Assembly: GCF_000409775.1 (NCBI RefSeq)
Contig: NZ_KE332388.1
Coordinates: 72,552 to 136,551, forward strand
Origin: Litchfieldella anticariensis FP35 = DSM 16096
Lineage (GTDB): Bacteria > Pseudomonadota > Gammaproteobacteria > Pseudomonadales > Halomonadaceae
Direction: 5' to 3'
Length of the DNA: 64,000 nucleotides
In this document: in pieces, positions 16,476-24,179 of the stretch
Numbering within the stretch: position 1 is the stretch's first letter
Layout of the letters: each line of letters begins with the position of its first letter
The notes under the pieces: model-generated
The model's database searches: none
Seen by the model: only the letters and a program-made list of their open reading frames with translations
What the model was told of the DNA's origin: nothing
Made by a program: the position numbers and the translations under genes

Positions 16476-17642
16476 ATGGCGGGAATTGAAATCCGCGGCG
16501 AGCGAGTCCGTGTTTATTTCCAATACCAGGGAGAGAAGTGTCGCGAGCCGATGGGCCCTGCCACGCCCGAAAACATAGCCCACGCTGAACGTATCGCCGG
16601 CATCGTTGACCATGAAATCAGGCTGGGAGTCTTCGATTACGCTCGCCAGTTCCCCAACTCCAAGCGACTGGCCACCAACACACTGGGTCACTTCGCCGAC
16701 CTATGGCTTGGTATCATCGCCAGCGAGGTCGCCGACACCACGCTGCGTAGCTACAAGAGCAAGGTCGAGACGCACATCAGGCCTCGGTGGGGAAGAACCC
16801 AAGCCGACCAGGTCGATCCCATCGACCTGCAAACTTGGGTAAAGCAGGAACTGCCAAAAACGCTGGCGAGCAAGACGATCAAGGAGATCGTCACGATCAT
16901 GCGACAAATCTATCGACTCTACAGCTCACGCCACCGCACCACGTTCGACCCGACCTATGGCATCCAGGTGCGCCTGCCCGATCCAGAGGATCCGGACCCG
17001 TTCACCCGTGACGAGATCGAGAGGATCCTCACGACACCTACGAAGCGCGTCCAGGAACTCAACATGATCGACTACATGCTCTGGGACGGCCCGCGGCTGT
17101 CGGAAGCAATGGCGCTCGCATGGGAGGATGTCATCGATCTCGAGAAGGGGCTGATCCGGTACCGCCGACGGCAGTTTCGCCATGCCTACCGAGTCACCAA
17201 AACACGCCGATCGACTCGGGAAAAAACACTACTCGAGCCCGCTCGCCAAGCGCTGCAGCGTCAATGGAAGATCACCGGCCACCTATCGCCGCGTGAAATA
17301 GAAATTATTGACCGGGACAACACCACGAAGCGAAAGGCCAAGCTGCGTTTCGTGTTTTTGAACTCGAATACCGGCAAGCCGCACTATGGCGATGCCGCCA
17401 TCAGGCAGCGGTTCTTCAAACAGCACTTGGAAAAAGCTGAGGTTCGGTACCGTGGGCCGAATCAGTGCCGGCACACCTATGCCAGCCAGTTGCTGAGCTC
17501 GGGTGTCGCTCCGATCCAGTGGGTCGCCGAGCAGATGGGCCACAGTTCCCCTGCCATGATCTACAAGCACTACGGCCGCTGGATCAATGAGGACGGACCC
17601 AATATCAACGCCCTAATCGAAGCGGCTCTGAAACTAAAATAG
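16476..17642 (+). CDS. Tyrosine integrase
   Basis: A 388-residue site-specific recombinase. The N-terminal ~60 residues ('MAGIEIRGERVRVYFQYQGE') resemble the short arm-type DNA-binding domain (DUF3596-like). A SAM-like core-binding domain lies at about 75-160. The catalytic half carries Arg in 'DGPRLSEAMALAW' near 205, 'CRHTYASQLLSSG' (Arg, His) near 331, 'MGHSSP' near 354, and the nucleophile in 'MIYKHYGRW' near 363-366. All key residues appear intact. It ends 135 bases from tRNA-Ser, the likely attB. Confidence 0.93.
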   Translation: MAGIEIRGERVRVYFQYQGEKCREPMGPATPENIAHAERIAGIVDHEIRLGVFDYARQFPNSKRLATNTLGHFADLWLGIIASEVADTTLRSYKSKVETHIRPRWGRTQADQVDPIDLQTWVKQELPKTLASKTIKEIVTIMRQIYRLYSSRHRTTFDPTYGIQVRLPDPEDPDPFTRDEIERILTTPTKRVQELNMIDYMLWDGPRLSEAMALAWEDVIDLEKGLIRYRRRQFRHAYRVTKTRRSTREKTLLEPARQALQRQWKITGHLSPREIEIIDRDNTTKRKAKLRFVFLNSNTGKPHYGDAAIRQRFFKQHLEKAEVRYRGPNQCRHTYASQLLSSGVAPIQWVAEQMGHSSPAMIYKHYGRWINEDGPNINALIEAALKLK

Positions 17643-17800
17643 TTAGCCTGCTAATTCTCCCCGATTCCGCCCGGATCGAAGACCTGCTTAGTTGCCTCTC
17701 AGTCCCAAGCTAGTCCCCACAGCCAAAAACGAGAAAAGGGAATCAAGCTAAGCGCTTGATTCCCCTTCAAAATCCTATGGCGGAGAGGGAGGGATTCGAA
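17643..17800. other. Probable prophage attachment region at tRNA-Ser
   Basis: The junction between the integrase and the 3' end of tRNA-Ser. Tyrosine integrases of this class recombine at tRNA 3' ends, and the tRNA with its terminator is intact here. The exact core cannot be defined because the other att copy, expected as a duplicated tRNA 3' end, lies outside the window. Confidence 0.5.
17738..17764 (-). terminator. Intrinsic terminator of tRNA-Ser
   Basis: On the minus strand, an 11-bp perfect stem (GGGAATCAAGC with GCTTGATTCCC) is followed by TTTTC. It lies 13 bases after the tRNA CCA end and would also face transcripts leaving the integrase. Confidence 0.75.
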
Positions 17801-17865
17801 CCCTCGAAGCCTTTCGACTTACACACTTTCCAGGCGTGCTCCTTCGACCACTCGGACACCTCTCC
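17778..17865 (-). tRNA. tRNA-Ser(GGA)
   Basis: An 88-nt class II tRNA with encoded CCA, acceptor GGAGAGG/CCTCTCC, anticodon stem CACGC/GTGTG around loop CTGGAAA (anticodon GGA), a long variable arm and T-loop GTTCGAATC. It reads UCC/UCU codons. It is the probable integration target of the adjacent prophage. Confidence 0.97.
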
Positions 17866-17964
17866 ACATTGTGGTTCCTCGGCACGCTTGGCGTCCCTCA
17901 AGAACGGCGCAAATGGTAGCGATCTAACCCCGCGATTGCAAGCCGTTTTTTGCGTGGTGAGCCA

Positions 17965-18468
17965 CTATGCTTCGGGCAGGACGGCATAGTCGCCGCAGGC
18001 TTCGAGACATAGCCGATCACCGCTATAGAGCCGTTGCACTAGAGTGATACGCCCCTTGCCACGCTCGTCGAGTCGTTCGCCAAGAACGCTGGTAGCATGC
18101 GGATCCTGCGGGCGACACTCCAATCGATAGTCGCCGCGCACGGGAGCAAGAAAACGCTGGCTGGCTTCGGCTACGACGACATCCTGCTGGCGTTGCCGGG
18201 CTCGTAACCAGAGCGTGACCCAGCACCAGCCAATCAGGGTAGTTTGGGCGGTGAGCGATCCACCGAATCCGGTGCCTTTGTCGTTGAGGTTGGGCACGAG
18301 TTTCAGATGCCAACACAAGACGTCGCCCTGCCATTCCATGCGTTCTAGGCCCAGATGCTCGACCAACGGTATCGCCTCCCATAGCCAGGCCTGGAAAGCC
18401 GCGAGGTCGTCACCCTTCCCTCTTTTGGGCAGCGGCAGGCGTGGATGAGGAATACCGATGTCACGCAT
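17965..18468 (-). CDS. YiiD C-terminal-type thioesterase-like protein
   Basis: A 167-residue protein starting 'MRDIGIPHPRLPLPKRGKGD' at 18468. The core 'AWLWEAIPLVEHLGLERMEW' and 'LKLVPNLNDKGTGFGGSLTA' match the hot-dog thioesterase domain found at the C-terminus of E. coli YiiD. The conserved 'NDKGTGFGGSL' holds the presumed active-site asparagine/aspartate. Substrate unknown; fatty acyl-CoA/ACP thioesters are the family expectation. It starts 10 bases after the nitroreductase stop, so they are likely cotranscribed. An in-frame upstream extension overlapping the nitroreductase is unlikely. Confidence 0.78.
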   Translation of the reverse strand: MRDIGIPHPRLPLPKRGKGDDLAAFQAWLWEAIPLVEHLGLERMEWQGDVLCWHLKLVPNLNDKGTGFGGSLTAQTTLIGWCWVTLWLRARQRQQDVVVAEASQRFLAPVRGDYRLECRPQDPHATSVLGERLDERGKGRITLVQRLYSGDRLCLEACGDYAVLPEA

Positions 18469-18478
18469 TACCGGAGCC

Positions 18479-19039
18479 TCAGTTCCAGCGCTCGACGAAG
18501 TCTTTGGGATCGCGGCTGGGCAGTAACTTGTGACGCCCACCGAGTTGGCCCAGATAAAGAAAGCCGACGATCTCGTCATGCTCACCGAGCCTTAGCCCTT
18601 TGTGCACCGTCTTGTCAAAGGCGTAGTGGCCGGTGCGCCACATCGCTCCCAACCCTTGGGCATAGGCGGCCAGCATCATGGCATGGGCGGCACAGCCAGC
18701 CGAAATCACCTGCTCGAGCTTGGGAACCTTGGGCAGGTCCGGCGTGACCTTGGCGATCACGGCGATGATCATCGGCGCTCGCTTGGGTTTCTTGCGCGCC
18801 GCATCCAGGCTTGCGTCGTCGATATGCGGGTTCTCACGATATTCGGCTTCGGCGAACAGCTCGCCGAGCCGGGCAAGCCCCTCTCCCGAGAATTCGATGA
18901 AGCGCCAGGGTGTCAGTTCCTTGTGGTCCGGTGCGCGCAAGGCGGCGCGATAGAGAGCATCGAGCTGTTCGGCGTTGGGCGCGGGCCCCATCAACTTGCC
19001 CATGGAACTGCGTTCATGCAGCAGCGTCATCGCATCCAT
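18479..19039 (-). CDS. Nitroreductase family protein (YdjA-like)
   Basis: A 186-residue FMN-dependent nitroreductase-fold protein. It has the N-terminal 'ALRAPDHKELTPWRFIEF' (FMN/ligand region) and 'GAMWRTGHYAFD' typical of the short YdjA subgroup, which acts with NAD(P)H on nitro or quinone-like compounds. ATG 19039 is chosen because AGGAGACTCTCG directly precedes it; the open frame extends further upstream without a ribosome site. The length equals that of YdjA (~183). Confidence 0.85.
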   Translation of the reverse strand: MDAMTLLHERSSMGKLMGPAPNAEQLDALYRAALRAPDHKELTPWRFIEFSGEGLARLGELFAEAEYRENPHIDDASLDAARKKPKRAPMIIAVIAKVTPDLPKVPKLEQVISAGCAAHAMMLAAYAQGLGAMWRTGHYAFDKTVHKGLRLGEHDEIVGFLYLGQLGGRHKLLPSRDPKDFVERWN

Positions 19040-19095
19040 CGAGAGTCTCCTGACGTTCACTGAGTCGAGAATATTTCTCAGCTTACCGTAGCCGG

Positions 19096-19932
19096 TTACT
19101 GCCGGGCCAGACGCAACGGCTCTGGTGGCCGCTCGCCCGGAGTGCCACGCCAGGGACTGATATCCAACCCACCGCGCCGCACATAACGCGCCAGCACCAG
19201 CAGTCGTTCGGGCCGGGCACGCGCCATTAGATCGGTGAAGATATGCTCCACACAGTGCTCGTGGAAATCCTGATGTTGACGGTAGGACACCAGATACCTG
19301 AGCACCCCCTCGCGATCCAAGCATGGACCACGATAGCGAATCATCACGCTGCCCCAGTCGGGCTGGCCGGTCACCGGGCAGTTGGACTTGAGCAGATGTG
19401 AGTGCAGCGTTTCCTCGACAACCTCGTCCCCCACAGCGAGCAGTTCGGGACTGGGCGTATAGTCATGGATTTCGATATCCAGATCGTCGATGCACTCGCC
19501 AGGCAGACGCCGGGGAGTCAGCCGTTCGTCATCGACACCGAACAACTCAGTGACCACTGGCGCCCCGGCTGCCGCGGAGAGATCGCGCTCGAGCGATTCG
19601 ATCACCTCATCACGACTCGCGAAACGAGTCTGGTTAAAGCTATTGAGATATAGCTTCCACGACTTCGACTCGATCAGGTTCGGGGATGAGGCCGGCAAAC
19701 GGAAACGCGCCACCGCCACCACCGGCTTGCCCTTGGTATCGAGCCAGGAAAGCTCGAAGGCATGCCATTCGTCCTCGCCCTCGAACGGTAAGGAATCGTC
19801 GCGAATGCCTAATGGCGCGCGATTGGCAGCCCTCGCAATGGGATATAGCAACCCGGCATCATAATGCTCGGGGTAGGCGGACACACGTCCCAGTGGCGCA
19901 TCCTGCAAGGTATCAGGCCGTTCAATACTCAT
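19096..19932 (-). CDS. queF: 7-cyano-7-deazaguanine reductase QueF
   Basis: A 278-residue protein of the long (type II, E. coli-like) QueF class, which reduces preQ0 to preQ1 with NADPH in queuosine biosynthesis for tRNA wobble position 34. 'ESKSWKLYLNSFNQTRF' is the QueF signature, and 'SNCPVTGQPDWG' contains the Cys that forms the thioimide intermediate. The start ATG overlaps the stop of the upstream ABC permease (ATGA at 19929-19932). No other queuosine genes are nearby, so the link with the exporter is probably transcriptional only. Confidence 0.94.
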   Translation of the reverse strand: MSIERPDTLQDAPLGRVSAYPEHYDAGLLYPIARAANRAPLGIRDDSLPFEGEDEWHAFELSWLDTKGKPVVAVARFRLPASSPNLIESKSWKLYLNSFNQTRFASRDEVIESLERDLSAAAGAPVVTELFGVDDERLTPRRLPGECIDDLDIEIHDYTPSPELLAVGDEVVEETLHSHLLKSNCPVTGQPDWGSVMIRYRGPCLDREGVLRYLVSYRQHQDFHEHCVEHIFTDLMARARPERLLVLARYVRRGGLDISPWRGTPGERPPEPLRLARQ

Positions 19933-20702
19933 GATCGTATCCCCTGTCCTCGCTCCAGCATCCACAGTGCCACGCCAAACAATACCACGATGAAGGCCAG
20001 GATGGCGGCCAGTGCCAGCTCCACTGGAATGTCGGAAACGCCAAGGAAGCCGTAACGGAAGACGTTGACCATGTACAGGATGGGGTTGAGCATCGACACT
20101 CCCTGCCAGAAGTCGGGTAGCAGCGAGATCGAATAGAAGACGCCACCCAAGTAGGTCAACGGCGTGAGCACGAAGGTCGGCACAATGGAGATATCGTCGA
20201 ACTTGTCGGCCAATAGCGCATTGATGAAGCCGCCGATGGAAAACAGCCCGGCAGTGAGCACCACCACGCCGATGGTCAGCAGCGGGTGCACCACTTCCAG
20301 GCGGGAGAAGAATAGCGAAACGAAGGTAACGATCACCCCCACGCCCAGGCCGCGAGCCATCCCCCCCAGCAAGAAACCGGTCAGGATCACCCAGTTGGGC
20401 ATCGGCGAGACCATCATCTCCTCGACACTGCGTTGGAACTTGTTGGAGAAGAACGACGAGGCCACATTGGAATAGCTGTTAGTGATCACCGCCATCATGA
20501 TCAACCCGGGGACGATGAAGTCCATGTAGGTGTAGCCGTCCATCTCACCGATGCGCGAGCCGATCAGGTTACCGAAGATGATGAAGTACATGGTCATAGT
20601 GATCGACGGTGGCAGCAACGTCTGCGGCCAGATGCGTGTGAAGCGCTTAATCTCCTTGACCACCAGGGTCCACAAGGCGGTGGCGATCTGCTTCGGATCC
20701 AT
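19929..20702 (-). CDS. ABC-2 type transporter permease (YadH-like)
   Basis: A 257-residue inner-membrane protein with six predicted hydrophobic spans and the ABC-2 signature toward the C-terminus ('VPTFVLTPLTYLGGVFYSIS'). It pairs with the ATPase just upstream; the start overlaps the ATPase stop as TGATG. The pair corresponds to E. coli YadG/YadH, an exporter of unknown substrate. ATG 20702 chosen; a TTG one codon earlier is less likely. Confidence 0.9.
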   Translation of the reverse strand: MDPKQIATALWTLVVKEIKRFTRIWPQTLLPPSITMTMYFIIFGNLIGSRIGEMDGYTYMDFIVPGLIMMAVITNSYSNVASSFFSNKFQRSVEEMMVSPMPNWVILTGFLLGGMARGLGVGVIVTFVSLFFSRLEVVHPLLTIGVVVLTAGLFSIGGFINALLADKFDDISIVPTFVLTPLTYLGGVFYSISLLPDFWQGVSMLNPILYMVNVFRYGFLGVSDIPVELALAAILAFIVVLFGVALWMLERGQGIRS

Positions 20703-21718
20703 CAATGTCTCCCCGTCCCGGTGTTGGTGGTCGTCGTTTCGGCTGCCGCCTTGTCGCTATCGATTTCCCGAACCTGCCGGGTACGAGAATTGTTGGCGTT
20801 GGCGCCCTCCACCATCGACACGAACATCTCCTCGAGACGATTGGCACGATTGCGCATCGAAACCACGGAAATTCCCTGTTCGGTCAACTGCGTAAAGGCA
20901 TCGTTGAGCTTCTGGCCACGCTTGACCGAGAGCGCCAACTGGCTGTTCTCGACTTGGTGCACCTCGAACCCTTCGAGCCGGGGTATCGCTTCGATGGGGC
21001 GAGCCAGATCGAGCAGGAAAGTTTCGGTATTGAGCTGTGTCAGCAGTTCCCGCACGCTGGTGTTCTGTACGATCTCGCCATGGTTGATGATGGCAATGTT
21101 GCGGCACAAGCTCTCGGCTTCCTCGAGATAGTGGGTAGTGAGGATGATGGTGGTGCCTTCTTCACGATTGATACGCCGCATGTAGTCCCACATGCTGCGA
21201 CGCAGCTCGATGTCGACACCAGCGGTAGGCTCGTCAAGGATCAGCAGCTTGGGCCGGTGCATCAGGGCACGAGCGATCATCAGGCGCCGTTTCATGCCCC
21301 CCGAGAGCATGCGCGCACTACCCTTGCGCTTATCCCACAGCCCCAAATCCTTGAGTAGCTGTTCGGCACGTGGTTTGGCCTCGCGCAGGGACATGCCGTA
21401 GTAGCCAGCCTGCGCGTGGATGATGTCCTCGACCTTCTCGAACTGGTTGAAGTTGAATTCCTGGGGCACGACACCGAGATGGTACTTGGCGCGGGCGAAG
21501 TCCCGATCGATATCGACGCCGAAAACCGATACCTTGCCGGCAGTCTTTTGCACCAAGGAACAGACGATACCCAGGGTAGTGGACTTACCGGCACCGTTGG
21601 GGCCCAGCAGGGCGAAAAAGTCACCTTGGGCGACATCGAGGTCGATGCCCTTCAAGGCATGGAAGCCATTGCCATAGACCTTGGTCAGGCCACGAATGGA
21701 CAGTGCCGGTTCGGCCAT
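20702..21718 (-). CDS. ABC transporter ATP-binding protein (YadG-like)
   Basis: A 338-residue ATPase. Walker A 'GPNGAGKSTT' near residue 40, ABC signature 'LSGGMKRRL' near 140, Walker B 'LLILDEPTAGVD' and the H-loop 'TTHYLEEAE' are all intact. The C-terminal ~110 residues extend beyond the usual core and end in a Thr-rich tail; such extensions are common in YadG-type proteins. It energises the membrane partner encoded immediately downstream. ATG 21718 ('MAEPALSIRGLTKVYG') is more typical than the upstream in-frame ATG at 21733. Confidence 0.92.
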   Translation of the reverse strand: MAEPALSIRGLTKVYGNGFHALKGIDLDVAQGDFFALLGPNGAGKSTTLGIVCSLVQKTAGKVSVFGVDIDRDFARAKYHLGVVPQEFNFNQFEKVEDIIHAQAGYYGMSLREAKPRAEQLLKDLGLWDKRKGSARMLSGGMKRRLMIARALMHRPKLLILDEPTAGVDIELRRSMWDYMRRINREEGTTIILTTHYLEEAESLCRNIAIINHGEIVQNTSVRELLTQLNTETFLLDLARPIEAIPRLEGFEVHQVENSQLALSVKRGQKLNDAFTQLTEQGISVVSMRNRANRLEEMFVSMVEGANANNSRTRQVREIDSDKAAAETTTTNTGTGRH

Positions 21719-21830
21719 CGGATCACCTGTCAACGAATCAACAAATAGATTAGGACCCTAAAGATGCGGTCGAATAGGAAAAAATCAATGCTCACGGCAG
21801 ACGCCGGAAAAAGGAGAGGTCAGGTCATTA

Positions 21831-21848
21831 TAGGCTGATGGCAGCCTA
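21831..21848 (-). terminator. Hairpin after the tRNA array (possible terminator)
   Basis: TAGGCTG-ATGG-CAGCCTA, a perfect 7-bp stem 17 bases past the last tRNA-Glu on the minus strand. The nearest T-run (CCTTTTTCC) lies about 20 bases further, so intrinsic termination is uncertain; a processing role is also possible. Confidence 0.4.
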
Positions 21849-21864
21849 CTGGGTCAGGTGCGAG

Positions 21865-21940
21865 TGGCGTCCCATAGGGGGTTCGAACCCCTGTTCCCGC
21901 CGTGAAAGGGCGGTGTCCTGGACCACTAGACGAATGGGAC
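21865..21940 (-). tRNA. tRNA-Glu(TTC), copy 3 in transcription order
   Basis: A 76-nt tRNA with encoded CCA, acceptor GTCCCAT/ATGGGAC, anticodon loop CCTTTCA (TTC) and T-loop GTTCGAAC. Last member of the minus-strand Glu-Gly-Glu-Gly-Glu array. Sequence identical to the other two Glu copies over the region read. Confidence 0.97.
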
Positions 21941-21955
21941 GTAATCGCTCGGGCT

Positions 21956-22017
21956 TGGAGCGGGATAACGTGATTAGACCGGGTGGCGCTCCAACTCGCG
22001 CCCCTCACGTCGACCTG
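21956..22017 (-). pseudogene. Degenerate tRNA-Gly 3'-half fragment
   Basis: On the plus strand this reads TGGAGCGGGATAACGTGATT, a mutated form of the tRNA-Gly 3' end. An unrelated stretch and then CTCGCGCCCCTCACGTCG follow. There is no 5' half, no anticodon arm and no closing acceptor strand. It is the diverged sister of the fragment at 22251-22310. Confidence 0.6.
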
Positions 22018-22037
22018 TTCCTTATCGAAGGGGTGTT

Positions 22038-22112
22038 TGGAGCGGGAAACGAGATTCGAACTCGCGACCCTCGCCTTGGCAAGGCGATGCTCTACCACTG
22101 AGCTATTCCCGC
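22038..22112 (-). tRNA. tRNA-Gly(GCC), copy 2
   Basis: A 75-nt tRNA with encoded CCA, acceptor GCGGGAA/TTCCCGC, anticodon loop TTGCCAA (GCC) and T-loop GTTCGAATC. It sits between two tRNA-Glu genes; the spacer toward the next Glu holds a tRNA-Gly-derived fragment. Confidence 0.97.
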
Positions 22113-22159
22113 AAATGACACCCTGATTCTACCTTACTACAAAACCCTCGGCACGAGGA

Positions 22160-22235
22160 TGGCGTCCCATAGGGGGTTCGAACCCCTGTTCCCGCCGTGA
22201 AAGGGCGGTGTCCTGGACCACTAGACGAATGGGAC
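22160..22235 (-). tRNA. tRNA-Glu(TTC), copy 2
   Basis: A 76-nt tRNA with encoded CCA and anticodon TTC, lying 295 bases upstream of the third Glu copy and 274 bases downstream of the first. The regular spacing points to tandem duplication of a Glu-Gly unit. Confidence 0.97.
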
Positions 22236-22250
22236 GTACTCGTTCGAGTT

Positions 22251-22310
22251 TGGAGCGGGAAACGAGATTCGATCGGACCGGCGCACCGGCTCGCGACCCT
22301 CACGTCGGCC
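22251..22310 (-). pseudogene. tRNA-Gly 3'-half fragment with 17-base insertion
   Basis: Plus-strand bases 22251-22272 match the 3' end of the intact tRNA-Gly exactly. A 17-base insertion (22273-22289) interrupts the T-arm, and 22290-22301 resume the match with CTCGCGACCCTC. The rest of the tRNA is absent. Confidence 0.7.
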
Positions 22311-22335
22311 TACTCCCCCCACCGAACTGGGAGTT

Positions 22336-22410
22336 TGGAGCGGGAAACGAGATTCGAACTCGCGACCCTCGCCTTGGCAAGGCGATGCTCTACCACTGAG
22401 CTATTCCCGC
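22336..22410 (-). tRNA. tRNA-Gly(GCC), copy 1
   Basis: A 75-nt tRNA, identical in the region read to the Gly gene at 22038-22112, with anticodon GCC and encoded CCA. Second gene of the array in transcription order. Confidence 0.97.
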
Positions 22411-22433
22411 ATACCAATACATTGCCGAGGAAG

Positions 22434-22509
22434 TGGCGTCCCATAGGGGGTTCGAACCCCTGTTCCCGCCGTGAAAGGGCGGTGTCCTGGACCACTAGAC
22501 GAATGGGAC
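22434..22509 (-). tRNA. tRNA-Glu(TTC), copy 1
   Basis: A 76-nt tRNA, first in the minus-strand array, with anticodon TTC and encoded CCA. The promoter should lie within 22510-22690, the gap shared with the divergent msrB. Confidence 0.97.
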
Positions 22510-22690
22510 GCATCGCTTGCCTCAACAAGGTGGCGCGTATGTTACTGAGCGCCCCGAAGGCTGTCAAGCGGCCCAATCAGGCGGGATTTTCGAGCGCATC
22601 AGACTATGCTGGAAATGATCCCCCATTTCGTTGTCAGATGGAGGGATCGGCCACAAGCCAGGATTTCGAGGGCCTGTACGGAGAAACGCC

Positions 22691-23092
22691 ATGCGCAAGA
22701 AAGTCGAGAAAAGCGATACCGAGTGGCGCAGCCAACTCACCCCCGAGCAGTACCACGTGACTCGCGAAAAAGGGACGGAACGCCCATTCAGTGGCGATCA
22801 TCAAGTCAGTGAGGAGCATGGCATCTACCATTGCGTTTGCTGTCATGCCCCGCTGTTCGAGAACGAGCACAAATTCGATGCTGGTTGCGGCTGGCCCAGC
22901 TTCGATCGCCCTATGACCAAGTCGGTAGTGGAGGAGCGCCTCGATACTTCTCATGGCATGACCCGCACGGAAGTGGTCTGTGCTCGCTGCGACGCTCATC
23001 TCGGCCATGTCTTCCCCGATGGTCCGCCCGACACCACTGGGCTGCGTTATTGCATCAACTCGGTGGCCATCGATTTTCACGCAGGAGAGTGA
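22691..23092 (+). CDS. msrB: Peptide-methionine (R)-S-oxide reductase MsrB
   Basis: A 133-residue protein starting '[20 protein letters not shown]', reducing methionine-R-sulfoxide in oxidised proteins. Two CxxC zinc pairs are visible ('CVCC' and 'CARC'), the substrate pocket 'GCGWPSF' is intact, and the catalytic Cys is Cys121 in '[11 protein letters not shown]'. GGAGAAACGCC precedes ATG 22691. An upstream in-frame extension lacks a ribosome site. The length equals E. coli MsrB (137). Confidence 0.95.
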   Translation: MRKKVEKSDTEWRSQLTPEQYHVTREKGTERPFSGDHQVSEEHGIYHCVCCHAPLFENEHKFDAGCGWPSFDRPMTKSVVEERLDTSHGMTRTEVVCARCDAHLGHVFPDGPPDTTGLRYCINSVAIDFHAGE

Positions 23093-23192
23093 CCCCCTCT
23101 CCTCTCTCCACTGCACAACAGCCACGTCACGCCGGTCGCCCTTCTGTTAAGATAGGCGACCGTTTCGTTTCGCTGCGTGCAGGAGAATGACA

Positions 23193-24164
23193 ATGCTCGG
23201 CTGGTTCCCGGGACACATGAACAAGGCGCGTCGCCAAATCAAGGACGCCCTGCCGGAAATCGACGTGGTGCTGGAAGTTCTCGATGCCCGCCTGCCCTAC
23301 TCCAGTGCCAACCCTATGCTGGCCGAGCTGACTGAGCACAAGCCGGTGTTGAAGATCCTTTCACGAGCCGACTTGGCAGACCCCGAACGCACGCGCGAAT
23401 GGGTAGCGCATTTCGACGCTCTGACGGATACTCGTGCACTGGCAGTGACCACGACCAACGCCCGCGAACTCAAGCGAATTCCCCGGTTATGCCATGAACT
23501 GGCCGGCCAGGTGCGCGCCGACCGCGACGTGCGGGTGATGGTGATGGGCATTCCCAATGTTGGTAAATCGACACTGATCAACGGCTTGGCTGGGCGCAAG
23601 ATCGCCAAGACTGGCAACGAGCCGGCAGTGACCAAACGCCAGCAGAAGGTGCGCATCGAGGGTCGTGTAGCGCTGATCGACACTCCCGGTGTGCTATGGC
23701 CAAAGATCGAGGATCAGGCGAGTGCATACCGCCTGGCCGCCAGCGGCGCTATCCGCGATACCGCCATCGACTACCTGGACGTGGCGGTGATTGCCGCCGC
23801 TGAACTGGCCAAGCGCTACCCTGAGGCGTTGATAGCGCGTTACAAGCTGAAGGCGTTGCCGGCGTATGCCCCCCATCCCGATGCCGTCCGGGTCGAGGCC
23901 GATGGCCCTCTACACCACGACCTGATGGCCATGGCTGGCTTCGATGGTACCGCCATCGTGCGCGAGATCGCTTCCAAGCGAGGCGGCCTGCGCCCGGGTG
24001 GCGAGGTCGATCTGCACCGTGGTGCGGAAGTACTGCTGCACGAGTTGCGTGATGGCAAGCTCGGCCAGGTGACCCTGGAGACGCCTGCCGATATTCCCGT
24101 ACCAAACATCGACAGCGACGATACCGCCGACACCGACGACGCCCAGCCCCATAACGCTAACTGA
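23193..24164 (+). CDS. Circularly permuted GTPase, YlqF/RbgA family
   Basis: A 323-residue GTPase starting 'MLGWFPGHMNKARRQIKDAL'. Motif order is permuted: the G4-like 'SRADLAD' near 60 comes before G1 'GIPNVGKST' near 118 and G3 'DTPG' near 163. The C-terminal half matches RbgA's RNA-binding domain. In Bacillus RbgA acts in large ribosomal subunit assembly; a similar role is likely. ATG 23193 has AGGAG 7 bases upstream, while ATG 23187 has it almost adjacent, so the later start is preferred. It ends in an acidic Asp-rich tail. Confidence 0.9.
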   Translation: MLGWFPGHMNKARRQIKDALPEIDVVLEVLDARLPYSSANPMLAELTEHKPVLKILSRADLADPERTREWVAHFDALTDTRALAVTTTNARELKRIPRLCHELAGQVRADRDVRVMVMGIPNVGKSTLINGLAGRKIAKTGNEPAVTKRQQKVRIEGRVALIDTPGVLWPKIEDQASAYRLAASGAIRDTAIDYLDVAVIAAAELAKRYPEALIARYKLKALPAYAPHPDAVRVEADGPLHHDLMAMAGFDGTAIVREIASKRGGLRPGGEVDLHRGAEVLLHELRDGKLGQVTLETPADIPVPNIDSDDTADTDDAQPHNAN

Positions 24165-24179
24165 GTTGACGGACACTTC

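Larger units (their letters stand above)
1..17777. mobile_element. P2-like prophage (right part; left end outside window)
   Basis: Contiguous block of myophage genes in P2 order (FI, FII, E, E+E', T, U, D), followed by a regulatory switch, an Ogr-like zinc finger, a primase and a tyrosine integrase that stops 135 bp short of a tRNA-Ser gene. Capsid, terminase, lysis and baseplate genes would lie to the left of the window. Unlike P2, the integrase sits at the end of the rightward early operon and not beside the repressor. The 5.8-8.5 kb segment is AT-richer than its surroundings (for example 20 G/C in the 60 bases 6001-6060) and looks like accessory cargo. Open tail, early and integrase genes suggest the element is not heavily decayed, but inducibility cannot be judged without its left half. 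Confidence 0.9.

Noticed and set aside
19040-19324. Upstream extension of the nitroreductase
   Set aside because: It would overlap the queF C-terminal coding region, and ATG 19039 has AGGAG in ideal position.
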